A stretch of DNA of 64,000 nucleotides from Amoebophrya sp. A120. Taxonomy: Eukaryota > Sar > Dinophyceae > Syndiniales > Amoebophryaceae. The notes beneath the pieces were generated by a model, which saw only the letters and a list, made by a program, of their open reading frames with translations, had not been told where the DNA came from and ran no database searches. Every line of letters begins with the position of its first letter. Position 1 is the first letter of the stretch. Made by a program: the position numbers and the translations under genes. This document shows positions 36,001 through 45,500 of this stretch, piece after piece. Location of the stretch: the NCBI GenBank assembly GCA_905178155.1, contig CAJINV010000017.1, forward strand, positions 488,722 through 552,721. The letters are read 5' to 3'.

Positions 36001-38061
36001 AAGAACGACAACGAGGTTATTGTTGATAATGATGCTCCACAAGAAGAAAAACGACTCACCTCTTCTCCTGGTGCATCCGGCGAGCGTGTTTCGCGAAATG
36101 AGAGGACATCACAGGAGCAGGTGGAGAGGTTGTTGCCATCAAACGCGAGAACTTCTCAAGCAAGCGAGATAGTTGCCGGGATGAACAATGAAGATGATCA
36201 AGACGTCGACCGCGTCTCCGAAGAGCCGCTGGACCAACAAGTCAACCCACTGCAGGCTTTGATGCAGAAGTACAAGGTCGCGAGGGCAGCCTCGGCGATA
36301 CCGGGGTCCTTGCCCGCAACAACAGTGCCAGTATCATCTTCTGCACAACAAGAAACATCCCCACAGGACCCCGACATCGACCCGAGCGCAGCGCCCTTCC
36401 ACAGCCCGAAGAACTCGTCATATCCTGCGGACAACGAGGAGAACCTGTACGACCTGGAGGTGGGCAGTCTCCCCAGCAGACGTCTCGGGACTAGTCTCGT
36501 GACCTCTGAATCTGTCCTGGTAGACATCCAGCCGAAGGACAACGAGGATTTTGTCCTTGTGAAGAAACGCCTCGCGCCGGACTGGGTCTCGAGCAACGGC
36601 ACCACGGCGGCAGAAGTGAACCGAATTCTCGATTTGGCCGACGAAAAGGAAGAGCGGGAGGCCATAGAAGCGGCGAAAGAACTGCTTTTACTGAAAAAAA
36701 ACACCACCGCCTACAACATTCTTGCAGCAGCAAGTGCTGGTGCTGCGGAAAATAAGAGCACGACGCCGAAGAAAAAACACCGCTCGCGAGAAGATTTCTC
36801 CCCTTTCAAGCGCACGGGAGTCGTCGCTGTTGTGGGAGATGATGAAAGAGGAGAAGGCACCACGGAAGCTGCTCCTGAAGACCAAACTGATCCAGAGGCA
36901 GAGGCAGATGAAAATATCGTAGCAGCAAAGACATGGCAAGGCAAGAGCTACGGCAAAAATGTTTACCCGACGAACCAGCCACTGGTCCAGCCCGCCGGCT
37001 TTGAGTACAATCTGACTGCTGCCCGAGCGAAGCAAAAGGACTTTCAGCGTAAGGTCGTGTATGAAAATCTCTTATCCACCACCTCATCGGACGACGCAGC
37101 TGAAGGCAGTGCTAGCAATTCCAGCAGCACGTCAGCTACGGATCACGACAGACAAAGAGAAAAAGCAGGGGTTTCTGTCGCTAGGTACTACGACAATCAA
37201 TCTTACCCGATCATTTATAACGGAGATCCGAAAAATTCTAACAATTCTACACGAGGTCGAGGCCGCAGCGTGGAAAGCAAACGGTCCCGTTCGCCTGAGC
37301 AAGAACGTGCGAAAGAGGATTATTTCTTGCGGAAACTGAAAGAAGTAGAAGACCAGTACGAACGAACGCACTCGCCCTTCTCCCGCATGGTGCCCGGGAA
37401 GTCGCCGAAAAACCTGCACCGAAAACTGAATGCGGACCGGAGAACGCACGTAGAAAACCTGCTGTATCCGGGTTTCGATGTGCATGGGAAAAAGAAGAAG
37501 AACAATTCCGCTGACGGCGCAGAAAGCCCTAATATCAAAAGCAGGTTCTTTGAATCAGAAAGTGGGAGCCTAAATCTTTTCGGTAGGACGCCGGGAGCAT
37601 GGTCGTACGAAGAAGAGGGTCGTGAAGCCGGTGTGCTCCAGAACGCAGTAGACGGGATTACCCTTACCGGGAAGATCACGGACAGGAAGACGACGAGGAG
37701 GAGCCTGATGAAGAAAAAGCAGGACAATAGGAATAGCAGCCTGTATGATGACGGTGAAATAAAAGCCGGCCGTCAGAGCAGTGCCACTTCGGTGGACACA
37801 ACAGTACTACAGCGGCAAGGGACAGCACAGATCGCGAAAAGCGACTCTCTGAACGTCATTGCGGGGATTCTTGGAACTGAGAATGGGAATGACGAGGAAG
37901 AGCACGATTGGGAAAAGCACATCCCGGAGTTAGAAAACCTCGTATCCAGCTTGTCCGAAGATGACCCAGCACTGCAAGTGGTTTTGTCAATGCTGCAAAA
38001 CGCGCGGGCTGTGGTGGCGGAGGAGGAGGAAGTGGAGGAAGATATGGACGACGAGGGCTGA
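33076..38061 (+). CDS. Intronless 1661-residue low-complexity protein, function unknown
   Basis: I do not recognise a family. The frame runs uninterrupted for 4986 nt from ATG 33076, in contrast to its intron-rich neighbours. The protein is Ser/Arg/Lys/Ala/Glu-rich and predicted to be largely disordered, with short helical patches. Two copies of a motif LQALM(N/Q)KY occur near residues 845 (LQALMNKYLTTPAA) and 1057 (LQALMQKYKVARAA), and a looser SPSKMRAMMLLSKIA between them. Proline-directed phosphorylation-like sites (SPRSS, MTPPLSPD) and basic RSR-type clusters (KRSRSPEQERAKED) are scattered through. The C-terminus is strongly acidic (AEEEEVEEDMDDEG). A cytoskeletal, nuclear or scaffold role would all fit; none is shown. 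Confidence 0.7.
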   Translation: MHPTAWPQFLRKSQVAGNDINTNGNGPPNSASSSGTDQAGWQKERLEVPKRKTGPSMLELQGRKPRSSSVEVRSALFPEDNSEMNVRRKSATAQRRRRSGDLLSGIMEYDPNEVDLYEKAKTLQMNQNPGQKKPKKQAVVVQPEGETKYYFPDWFAGQSSSNSSGEEVVLAANRNTATPVGLNSPPLVVEPALAADRTPPPPLSPDNTNAFRSAKEIIREKENKMKSVLQQQKVLSAFQTSKSTALDKEKKQKEVAEKLAKKAAQSAVLSARKSFGGMAAAVAEQAKKRVQEAAQTSATGAVVGNRSTGTSNNIDNTFGQYASEAMVTAAVVPTARDEKNELKQRESQSFEEFAGRIRKNKGWNTVRKEVLPATSMLARLRNLKSDRKLTKLLSEERDLQDRDHGGDYESLPGQLYPSAGIGVAGVPVQPRLSAAENSAENSQFQTYGEPQAVRQSHNRIIRDASIREEENSSPTAETRTAARMSGSAVGQKTRLSNKLQPASARASLDYTGNIAVTDRQIRGASVRSSDFDFPVSPRSSNRATQVTDDPVFQVSFWEGIREKLRTGNLSKELKRTMTPPLSPDVATRASAAERAAGTSFRGEVVRNRGSGRSMNGASGPMPMAGQDESTSGKKARRSSRISRDGGASAAPHEREAQPSNKKISTTSCVSDTVSAALLPPKAKQAHGGKRGSRTARERPVKKDRRREDDVLENFDSASASSASSSSFAASGSSTTSIPVARPGDVAETTWRQKISNEITKDAKMLYEWTSKAMQNVTAKVAVIHEERRSKESTSAANELQVAVDRDDAVAEVEVENSVANNNAGTKAKNTAADHDVAPRSGAATSALQALMNKYLTTPAATVTEQKQNENTVVEEENKPRRSTAWTAAKAKAMGAVDTLPGLRDSASNLTSVEKLRGGPKRASAAQLPVERSSANSNGTAPGRSSSPSRTDVSPSKMRAMMLLSKIASSSRMDVEKNDNEVIVDNDAPQEEKRLTSSPGASGERVSRNERTSQEQVERLLPSNARTSQASEIVAGMNNEDDQDVDRVSEEPLDQQVNPLQALMQKYKVARAASAIPGSLPATTVPVSSSAQQETSPQDPDIDPSAAPFHSPKNSSYPADNEENLYDLEVGSLPSRRLGTSLVTSESVLVDIQPKDNEDFVLVKKRLAPDWVSSNGTTAAEVNRILDLADEKEEREAIEAAKELLLLKKNTTAYNILAAASAGAAENKSTTPKKKHRSREDFSPFKRTGVVAVVGDDERGEGTTEAAPEDQTDPEAEADENIVAAKTWQGKSYGKNVYPTNQPLVQPAGFEYNLTAARAKQKDFQRKVVYENLLSTTSSDDAAEGSASNSSSTSATDHDRQREKAGVSVARYYDNQSYPIIYNGDPKNSNNSTRGRGRSVESKRSRSPEQERAKEDYFLRKLKEVEDQYERTHSPFSRMVPGKSPKNLHRKLNADRRTHVENLLYPGFDVHGKKKKNNSADGAESPNIKSRFFESESGSLNLFGRTPGAWSYEEEGREAGVLQNAVDGITLTGKITDRKTTRRSLMKKKQDNRNSSLYDDGEIKAGRQSSATSVDTTVLQRQGTAQIAKSDSLNVIAGILGTENGNDEEEHDWEKHIPELENLVSSLSEDDPALQVVLSMLQNARAVVAEEEEVEEDMDDEG

Positions 38062-38224
38062 AAATAGTCCTGCAACTGCAAGGCAAGAAAGCTCTAGACG
38101 ACCGCGGGACAGCTGATGAATTCTACTTTCGGGTCGGTGTGGCTCTTCGAGAAAAGAAAGAAGGTAGGAAGTGATTGATGTGTGCCGTGGCTGTCAACGA
38201 CCAGGTTCTTGAGTTTCTTTGAGT

Positions 38225-39547
38225 ATGTACAACCATGTAGCCCCTCGTACGAACATGAATCCATATTTTTTTGAGCACAACTTGCTGGATTGGCACCGTA
38301 GAAGAAGTTTTTGCTGGCGTTGTCAGTACGAAATTCAACTTGATTTGCCGGCTCAGAGGGCACTTTCGCGGACAATGCCATGCGTGTTTCGTGCTGCTTT
38401 GTTCGATGTTCTCTTCGTCTCGGCAGTCAACACGACCGCTTTGCTCATTTTTTCCTCCTGTGGATGTGGAAATGCAACTAATTATGTCGCCGGTGGAAGC
38501 TTCAAGCATACCAAGATTGTGAATCCGGCCGCAGATGTCGCTGTTGGTGTTGGAGTAAGCAAGAAGCAGATGGAGGCGATGATAGCGAAGGCGGTGGAAA
38601 ATGTGTACGAGAACAAGGTCAAGACGGAGATCCAGAAAGCGGAGCAGCGGGCTACCAATGTTGCAATTGGCCTGGTTCAGGATGTCGATTCGAGACGCCG
38701 CAAGGACAAGGCGGAAGTCGGGGGGCGCATGAAAAAAATGCATGACAAGCTCAAAACGACGAAGGCCGAGATTCGCAGCGCGATCGACAAGAAAGACCTG
38801 AAGGACGACGACCGCTTTAATCAGATGATGGCGATGATGCAGGGCATGCGGGTCAGTGGAAATGAAAGCGCTCCCGCCACCACGGGTGGAACTAGCAGCG
38901 GGGCGGCTACCATGGAGCCAGGTGCGGCGGCGTTGACGGGCACTGCGGCCACCGACACGACGGTGGTCGCCCCTGTGGTCGATGACGAACCCGAGCAGAA
39001 AACCTCCAACACCGAGGGCCTGAAGAGTTCGAATTTTTACCGCGCTGGCGAATTCAGTGGTGACGAAGACAGCGACGATTTTTCCGACATCAACCAGTCC
39101 GATGATGAGGGTTTCCAGGCCCGGGTCGAAGAGATCATCTCGTCTTCAACTGGGTTGAAAACTCGCAGTGGGGAGCAGCATACTGAAGGCGATGGTGAAG
39201 AAAATGATGAGGAGTGCGTTGACGGCCCGGCGGCGAAAAAGAACAAGCCCAGCAACGTCGGCAAGTCGGAAAGTGCAGCGAAACACCTCGAGGGGCGGTC
39301 GGGGGTAGAGGTAAATCACCTAGAGTTACATGCGCAGCTGTTTACTTTAGATGGTGAGGTGGGCGAGCATAATGACTGGGTTCAAAATGATTTCATGGTA
39401 GCGGCCAGCCCCGGCAGGCACTACTCCGACTTCATTGCGAACACAAATGAAAAGAAAACTCAAAAAAGGAAAAAAATAATGGAAAAAAAACAAAAGAAAA
39501 ATCAATTACAAACAGGCACAGCCCGCTACTGCCTAGGGAGACGGTAA
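38225..39547 (+). CDS. Retrotransposon A ORF1 protein
   Basis: This 440-residue protein lies directly upstream of the endonuclease/reverse-transcriptase ORF and overlaps it by one base (TAATG at 39545-39549). Its middle (about 38559-38860) is a charged, heptad-like helical region (KQMEAMIAKAVENVYENKVK) suited to coiled-coil oligomerisation, as in LINE ORF1 proteins. The second half is acidic and Ser-rich, with basic patches (AAKKNKPSN and the Lys-rich C-terminus) that could bind nucleic acid or direct nuclear entry. No CCHC knuckle or RRM is visible. The first 90 residues look unlike the rest, so the true start may be one of the later Met codons, or the sequence may be flanking DNA fused by 5' truncation. 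Confidence 0.65.
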   Translation: MYNHVAPRTNMNPYFFEHNLLDWHRRRSFCWRCQYEIQLDLPAQRALSRTMPCVFRAALFDVLFVSAVNTTALLIFSSCGCGNATNYVAGGSFKHTKIVNPAADVAVGVGVSKKQMEAMIAKAVENVYENKVKTEIQKAEQRATNVAIGLVQDVDSRRRKDKAEVGGRMKKMHDKLKTTKAEIRSAIDKKDLKDDDRFNQMMAMMQGMRVSGNESAPATTGGTSSGAATMEPGAAALTGTAATDTTVVAPVVDDEPEQKTSNTEGLKSSNFYRAGEFSGDEDSDDFSDINQSDDEGFQARVEEIISSSTGLKTRSGEQHTEGDGEENDEECVDGPAAKKNKPSNVGKSESAAKHLEGRSGVEVNHLELHAQLFTLDGEVGEHNDWVQNDFMVAASPGRHYSDFIANTNEKKTQKRKKIMEKKQKKNQLQTGTARYCLGRR

Positions 39548-42500
39548 TGACACACTTCATGCGGATGCGCGACTGTGGATCTGGGAACGGAGGCAGAAAG
39601 ACGAAGCTCAAAAACAAGAAGTTGCAGGCTCTACCAGTTTACAGACGATGGGAAATTCTACAGCATCAACTACCAGTACGAAACCATAAACAAGAATGCA
39701 GCAAAATCAAAACTATTCACAAGCGGATGAGCGTCGGATGCTCCACTTCTTCTTCTTCCTCTTCAAACGAGACACAGCTACAGCTTGTTGCTGATGCACA
39801 GGCAAAAAGAGACGTAACTGCTTATAATTACGCAACCAAGCAGCTGGTGACGTGGGTGGACGATTACAGTGGGGAAGATAATACTTCGGTGAGCAAAATG
39901 AAAAAAATAAAAAAAAGCAAAAAATCTACAAGCACAAAAAAAATGAAGAACTATCAAGAAGCACCTGCATCAACAACGATTCTACGGAGCAGCAACTACA
40001 ATCGCGAGGCATCTTCAGCAGCAACTACTCCAGAGCGGAAGGACTGCAATGGCACCGCGTTCACAGCACAAACCGGCTCGCCGGGTAGTCACGTCTTCCT
40101 CGATGGTGGTTCACAAATGAAGACAAATGATCACCCCGCCGACCGGAAAAACGTCTTACGACCGGGTCTTGCGACTCGGGCTGCGGATGTTAGACCGATG
40201 GTGGTGGCGATCGCGGCGGCTATGTGGGTGTTGCAGCTATTACACACGCTAAGGTCAACGCTACTAATCCTTCTTGCGCAGATCGAACATAATCACGCAG
40301 TATGGTCGGGATCAAAGAGCAACGGACGCAGCCGAAGGAGTAGTGTTGGTGTTCGCAGAAATAACGAAGACGGTCGGTGCGTGTTGGTTGAGCCAAGTAA
40401 ACATGACCCCAAATGGATGAGGAGTAGTGAGATAAGATCAACACGGGCGAAACAGATACGATTTCAGATCAAATCACAACAGCGTGCGTGGGTGGGTCAT
40501 TACTTCTTCTCGGTGGTGGTGCGGCCGTGTTTGCGTTTGGTAAATAAGATAAATTTTGGTTACTCGCACTCACTTTCTTCTGTAATCAGGCATGCTATCT
40601 CCTCGGTTGATGTTGTTGCGAAAAACCTAGAACAGATCTACTGGCATCGGCTGCCGTCGCTGGAAACGGGCGGACGGGAGAAATTCGTCAGTTCTCACAG
40701 TACCGGGGGGCGCGTCGCGAACTCGTCGCTAAGGCGGAAGTTGCTATTGGTCGTCTTGTTTCTACCTTTGTGGTCAGCAACCGCTGCGGGCTGGATGATG
40801 TCGCACGTGCCCGGACTCCAGGTGATGACCGGCTGCAAGATACACAGACATGGAGCGGTGCGCGCGTCTAGATCATGGTGTCGGATTGGGGTGGAGACAT
40901 GCAATGAGTCTTGCGCTGCACTTGCAGCACGAGACGAAATGCTCAAAACCCTCTGTGTGAACGTGTGTAGGACTTGTTCCTTCGGCACGATAGGATATCG
41001 AAAAAAAATGAAAAAAAATGAAAAAAAAAGAAGACGCAGTAAGAAAATAGCGCAGCGATGTCGTGACGAAGCTCGCGCACTCTCTCGGGAGTGGGGCGAG
41101 CTCAACAGGGTGACCGTTCTCGGTCGATACGAAATGAAGGAGGAAAAAAATCAAAAAATAAAAGAAAATCAAAAAACCAAATCTTGTGATTACGAAGAGG
41201 ATAACGTAGCCTCAGGTCTTGTGGGGGTCACCCACTCGCACGGCAACCCCAAGTGCAGAGCAGCATCCTCTTGTTGGTATGCGGCAGCAGATTCGCGACA
41301 GGAAGAAGCGCTGACAGCGCCCTCCTTCGGCCCTTGCGAGCAAAGTACTTCAGTGCCGCCGGGGAAACAAGAACTTGGCCTACACTTCGACTCGGATATG
41401 GCGGGGGCAGACGATAGCGGCGGCGCGACGGCAGATCAAAAACCGATTGGAAACTCGACAGCGTCACCTTACGGCCGTAGCAGTCAATTCGCCGCAGTAT
41501 CATCGGGGGAGCCAGTAAAAAAACGACACTTCGAGCGGGTCACCATGGGGAGAGCCGAAACTCGGGATGCCACAGCAGATGTGATTATCGAAACGCCGTC
41601 GGAAGATCAGGAAGCACAATCGCTTCGGACTACTGCTACTACGGGGGGAGAGACGCGACAGCCTGCTTTTGCGGGGGCAAACGATACAGCTCATCCCTGC
41701 GCCGCCGCTTCTAATGCGATTTCCGTAATGCCGCCGTGGGGGCAAACTATTGAAGTACACCAAGCCACAGCTACTGCGGGTAGACAGCTTGCTTTTGCGG
41801 AGACAGATCACGCGGGCCTGCTCCATTCAGCCACTTTTCGAACTAGCACCAAGGGAGGTAGTGGCGCGCATTCAGATGCAAGCACACAGTACGCCAGCGG
41901 CAGCGACTTTGACTCGGACAGCGACGACGGCGAGCAACCTGGCATGGAGGGCCGCGACCCTCTGCCACCGGTCGTGCATTTGGGAGGCGCAATCAGCGTG
42001 CCGGGCGCTTTCGATGCCAATGGTATGGAGCATACGTCCGATGAAGAAGAAGACGGACATAGTGGGAAGCGCGGCGACAGTCCTAACCAGCCGGGGGGCA
42101 GCAGCGATGGAGGTAACGAAGGAGAGGGTGGCCATGGAAATGACGAAGATGACGCTCCTCCAGACCCGGACCCTTTTGCGGGGCTACCAATTCGGGAAGA
42201 TTTGCTGTCTTACGCGGGGCACCAGCGTCTTCGGATCGGTCTGGTCAACATGAGGTCGTCAAGATTAGGTACGAAGCGATTCGCTTGGGCCCTCCGGGTT
42301 GCTTCTTGGAGAAAATGGGGAGTGATGTTGCTGGACGAATTCCAGTACGAGAAGTCCTCGATAGATGGCGAGTCGGGCAAAGGAGACGATCCCGAGCCGG
42401 CGGAGGCTGCCGCGGAGCTGCTTGGGCACAACTCCGATGGGGAAGGCGAGAACCTGCAGGGCGGCGACTACATGCAGGATGACGACGAGCTGGAGAGCAT

Positions 42501-45500
42501 CCCAGACGCACCAGAGACCGGCCCAGATGCGGTTTGGGAGCGCATGGAAAAATTCGACATCGTGTACACAAATGGCGTTGCCATCGTGGTAATTGTGCCG
42601 GCGCTGCGGAAGCAGCTGGCGAAGGCGATGGAAAACCGCAAGGAGTGCGTCCGCGCACGACCCAGGATGCTTTCCATATACTTAAACGAGTTAGTTCTTT
42701 GTGCTTTCTATGCTCCAACAAGTTCGGCTTCCAAAGAGATGCGACAGCGTTTTGACATGAATTTTATCGCTAACATGCTGGAAATGAAAAGAAGAAAGGA
42801 GCACAAATGGAAGCTCCGCATTATAGGGGGGGACCTAAACGCGCAAATAGGTCATGAAGAATGGGGGATGTCGGGCATTCATGGTGGGGAGGGGCTTCCC
42901 CACACGAACCCGCGCGGGAACGAGGTGGGGGGCTGGCTCAGGGGGAGCAACGCAGTACTGGTTGGCACCCATTACCCGTCAGAAAATAGCGCTACAAGGG
43001 GCGAAAATGAGTTAGATCATATCATAACAGATGGACGCTTTTTGCATTGCTTTCGCACCTACGGAAGGATAGACATGAACGGCGGGGGGGGGCCAGGAAA
43101 GGAAAAATCGCCCAAAAGGTTTGACCATATGGGCATCGAGTGCGATTTAGACGTAAAAACGCACGAGAAGCTCAAGATGGAAGGCATTGAAAGACGCGCG
43201 GCTGCCATGGTAATTGAGTCAAACCCATCGCCCAAAAAGCTAAAAAAGTTCAATCGTCGGCTGGGCAACAAGATCAGGGAGCAGGGAGACAGTTTTGGAG
43301 TCCCAGAATTCCAAGACTACCTGATCGAGTCGCTCCCGATGTTTCTGACCAAAAAGTCAAAGAGCCCAAAAAAATTGCCGGAGGTGGAAGAGTTAGCCGA
43401 CAACCCGCAGTCGAGAAATGAGGTTTGGGCGCTCTTTCGGGAGCAGCTCGCCAACAAAACGGACCGGACGGTGGGAATTACGGCTGAACAGTCCAAGAAG
43501 CAGCTCGAAAAGGTGGGGTCCACGCCATTACATCCAGGTTTGCATGAAGTACCTGCGGCCCCGGCGGTGTCCGGGGTTGTGGAAAGGCTGTCCGCGGAGG
43601 ACTTGGAGGAACTGGATAAAGAGGTGGACTTCGAAGAGTTGGAGGAGGCGGTAAAGAGCCTGAACAGAGGGGGCAAGGCGAAGGACATTTATGGGCTTAC
43701 AGCGGATATCTTGAAGCATCTCGACTCGGACCGGACCTCCCTGCTTTGTCATGTGCTAAATAGAGAGCTGAAGGGCAAGAAGCTAAGTGACATCGACAAA
43801 AGGATTCATCGCTGTCGAAATATGCCACTTTTTAAAAAAGGCAAGCGTGACGACCCGGACTGTTATAGATTCTTGTGCGTGAGCCCTTTAGTGTTGAAAA
43901 CTATAGTAAAAATCTACACAGACCGGCTCTATTTCTTGCTCGAACAGAAGGGATTTTTTCCGAGCACGCAGTTTGGCTTTCGAAGGGGTATGGGGTGTCT
44001 CGACTCCCTTACCATTTTCGCACGTCTGCGGGAGGACCTGGAACACTATGGAGAAGAAGAGTTTTTTAGAATCATCGCAATCTTAGTCGATTTGCGGAAA
44101 GCGTTTCCATCGCTCGACTCTAGGATGATGGAAAAAGTAGCAGAAGACATGGGCCTGTCAGGAACAATTTGCTGGGAGGTGCTAACAGCAAGCCACAGGA
44201 GTGCCCAGCACAACTTTACGAGTGAAGTTGAAAAAGAGTTCACACTGCCGCATGGATGTAAAGAAGGCTGTGTATCAAGCCCGCTATTGTTCTTATTAAC
44301 GTACACGGTAGTAGTGCGCCTATACATGAAAAAAGTGGAAGAGGAGAGGCCATTAGACTGCGGGGGGGTGGCTCTTCGTTGCCTTCCTGCGGAGTTCCAC
44401 GAGAAACGCCGCGACAAAATTTTCAGCATCTTGACCCAGGACCTAGGCAGCACAGCCCTGAAAAAGTTAGAGCTGGCCGCCCTTTTGTTTGCAGATGACA
44501 CCACGCTACTTTACATTGCATCGCGCGCAGAACTCGAAGAAATGCGGCAAAAAGACAAAGAAAGGAGGGAGGCGAAGCCAGAGCCCCTTCCTCCGTCTGA
44601 CTGCCCAGCGACAGAGATCTTGACGGAGATTTTGCATGCGTGTGGGATGAGAGAAAACGACTCCAAAAGGGTGCAGGAAGACGTGACAGAAATCATGACT
44701 CGAAATCTAGGCATGAACACGAATAACAGTGAAGACATTCGCATCAAAATAAACAAAGCGTGGCGGGCTTATTTTGGCCTCCGGTCTAAGCTCGCCACGG
44801 TGCAAGGTTTAAGCAACAAACGCAGGGGCGAACTAGTAGCGGTAATGATCAGGACGGTGCTCACCTACGGCTTACAGTGCCGTAAGGTGGAGCCGTACGA
44901 GATCAGGCAATTAGAGTTGGTAGAAATGCAAATAGCGATGAGGTTGCTAGACATTCCCTGGTGGATGCGCACAGCGGGGGAGGTTCGTAGCTCTCAGCTG
45001 CGCAAGAGCATGCGGCTTCCGCCTTTGGGGGCGTATATTAACTTTATCCAGGCCAAGCATTTCGGGCACGTAATGAGGAAGCCGAAGGGCGACATAGTGC
45101 GGATGGCGATGACAGGGCATTTCTTTCCCCCAGTGACCCAGGAATTCGACGCGCGGGGCTACATGCGTAGCGATGCGGACATCGAGGAGCTGGATGCCAA
45201 AAAGCGCGCAGCCAAAAAAACCTCCTACGTGGAGCACCTGGTAGGGCGCTTGCGCGACAAGTGTTTCATCCCAGTGAACATGCAGCATCTGTTATTCGAG
45301 TCGGTGGAAGAATGTCGGGCGCGGCGTCCTGAACTGGAAGGAGCGCAGTCCCTGTATCTGCAAAACAAACGGGCCTACTACGCTGCAACGCGCTGGCGGT
45401 TCATTGTGGAAACGCTAGAGGACTGGGACAAAGCATCTACGCCAGAAGAAGCGGAGGAATCGGCGGACTGGCTGGCGACAAAATACTTTGGCAGCAGCAC

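Noticed and set aside
38219-39547. Possibility that this frame is a host gene rather than ORF1
   Set aside because: The one-base overlap with the endonuclease/RT frame and the coiled-coil plus basic tail fit an ORF1; no host family was recognised.
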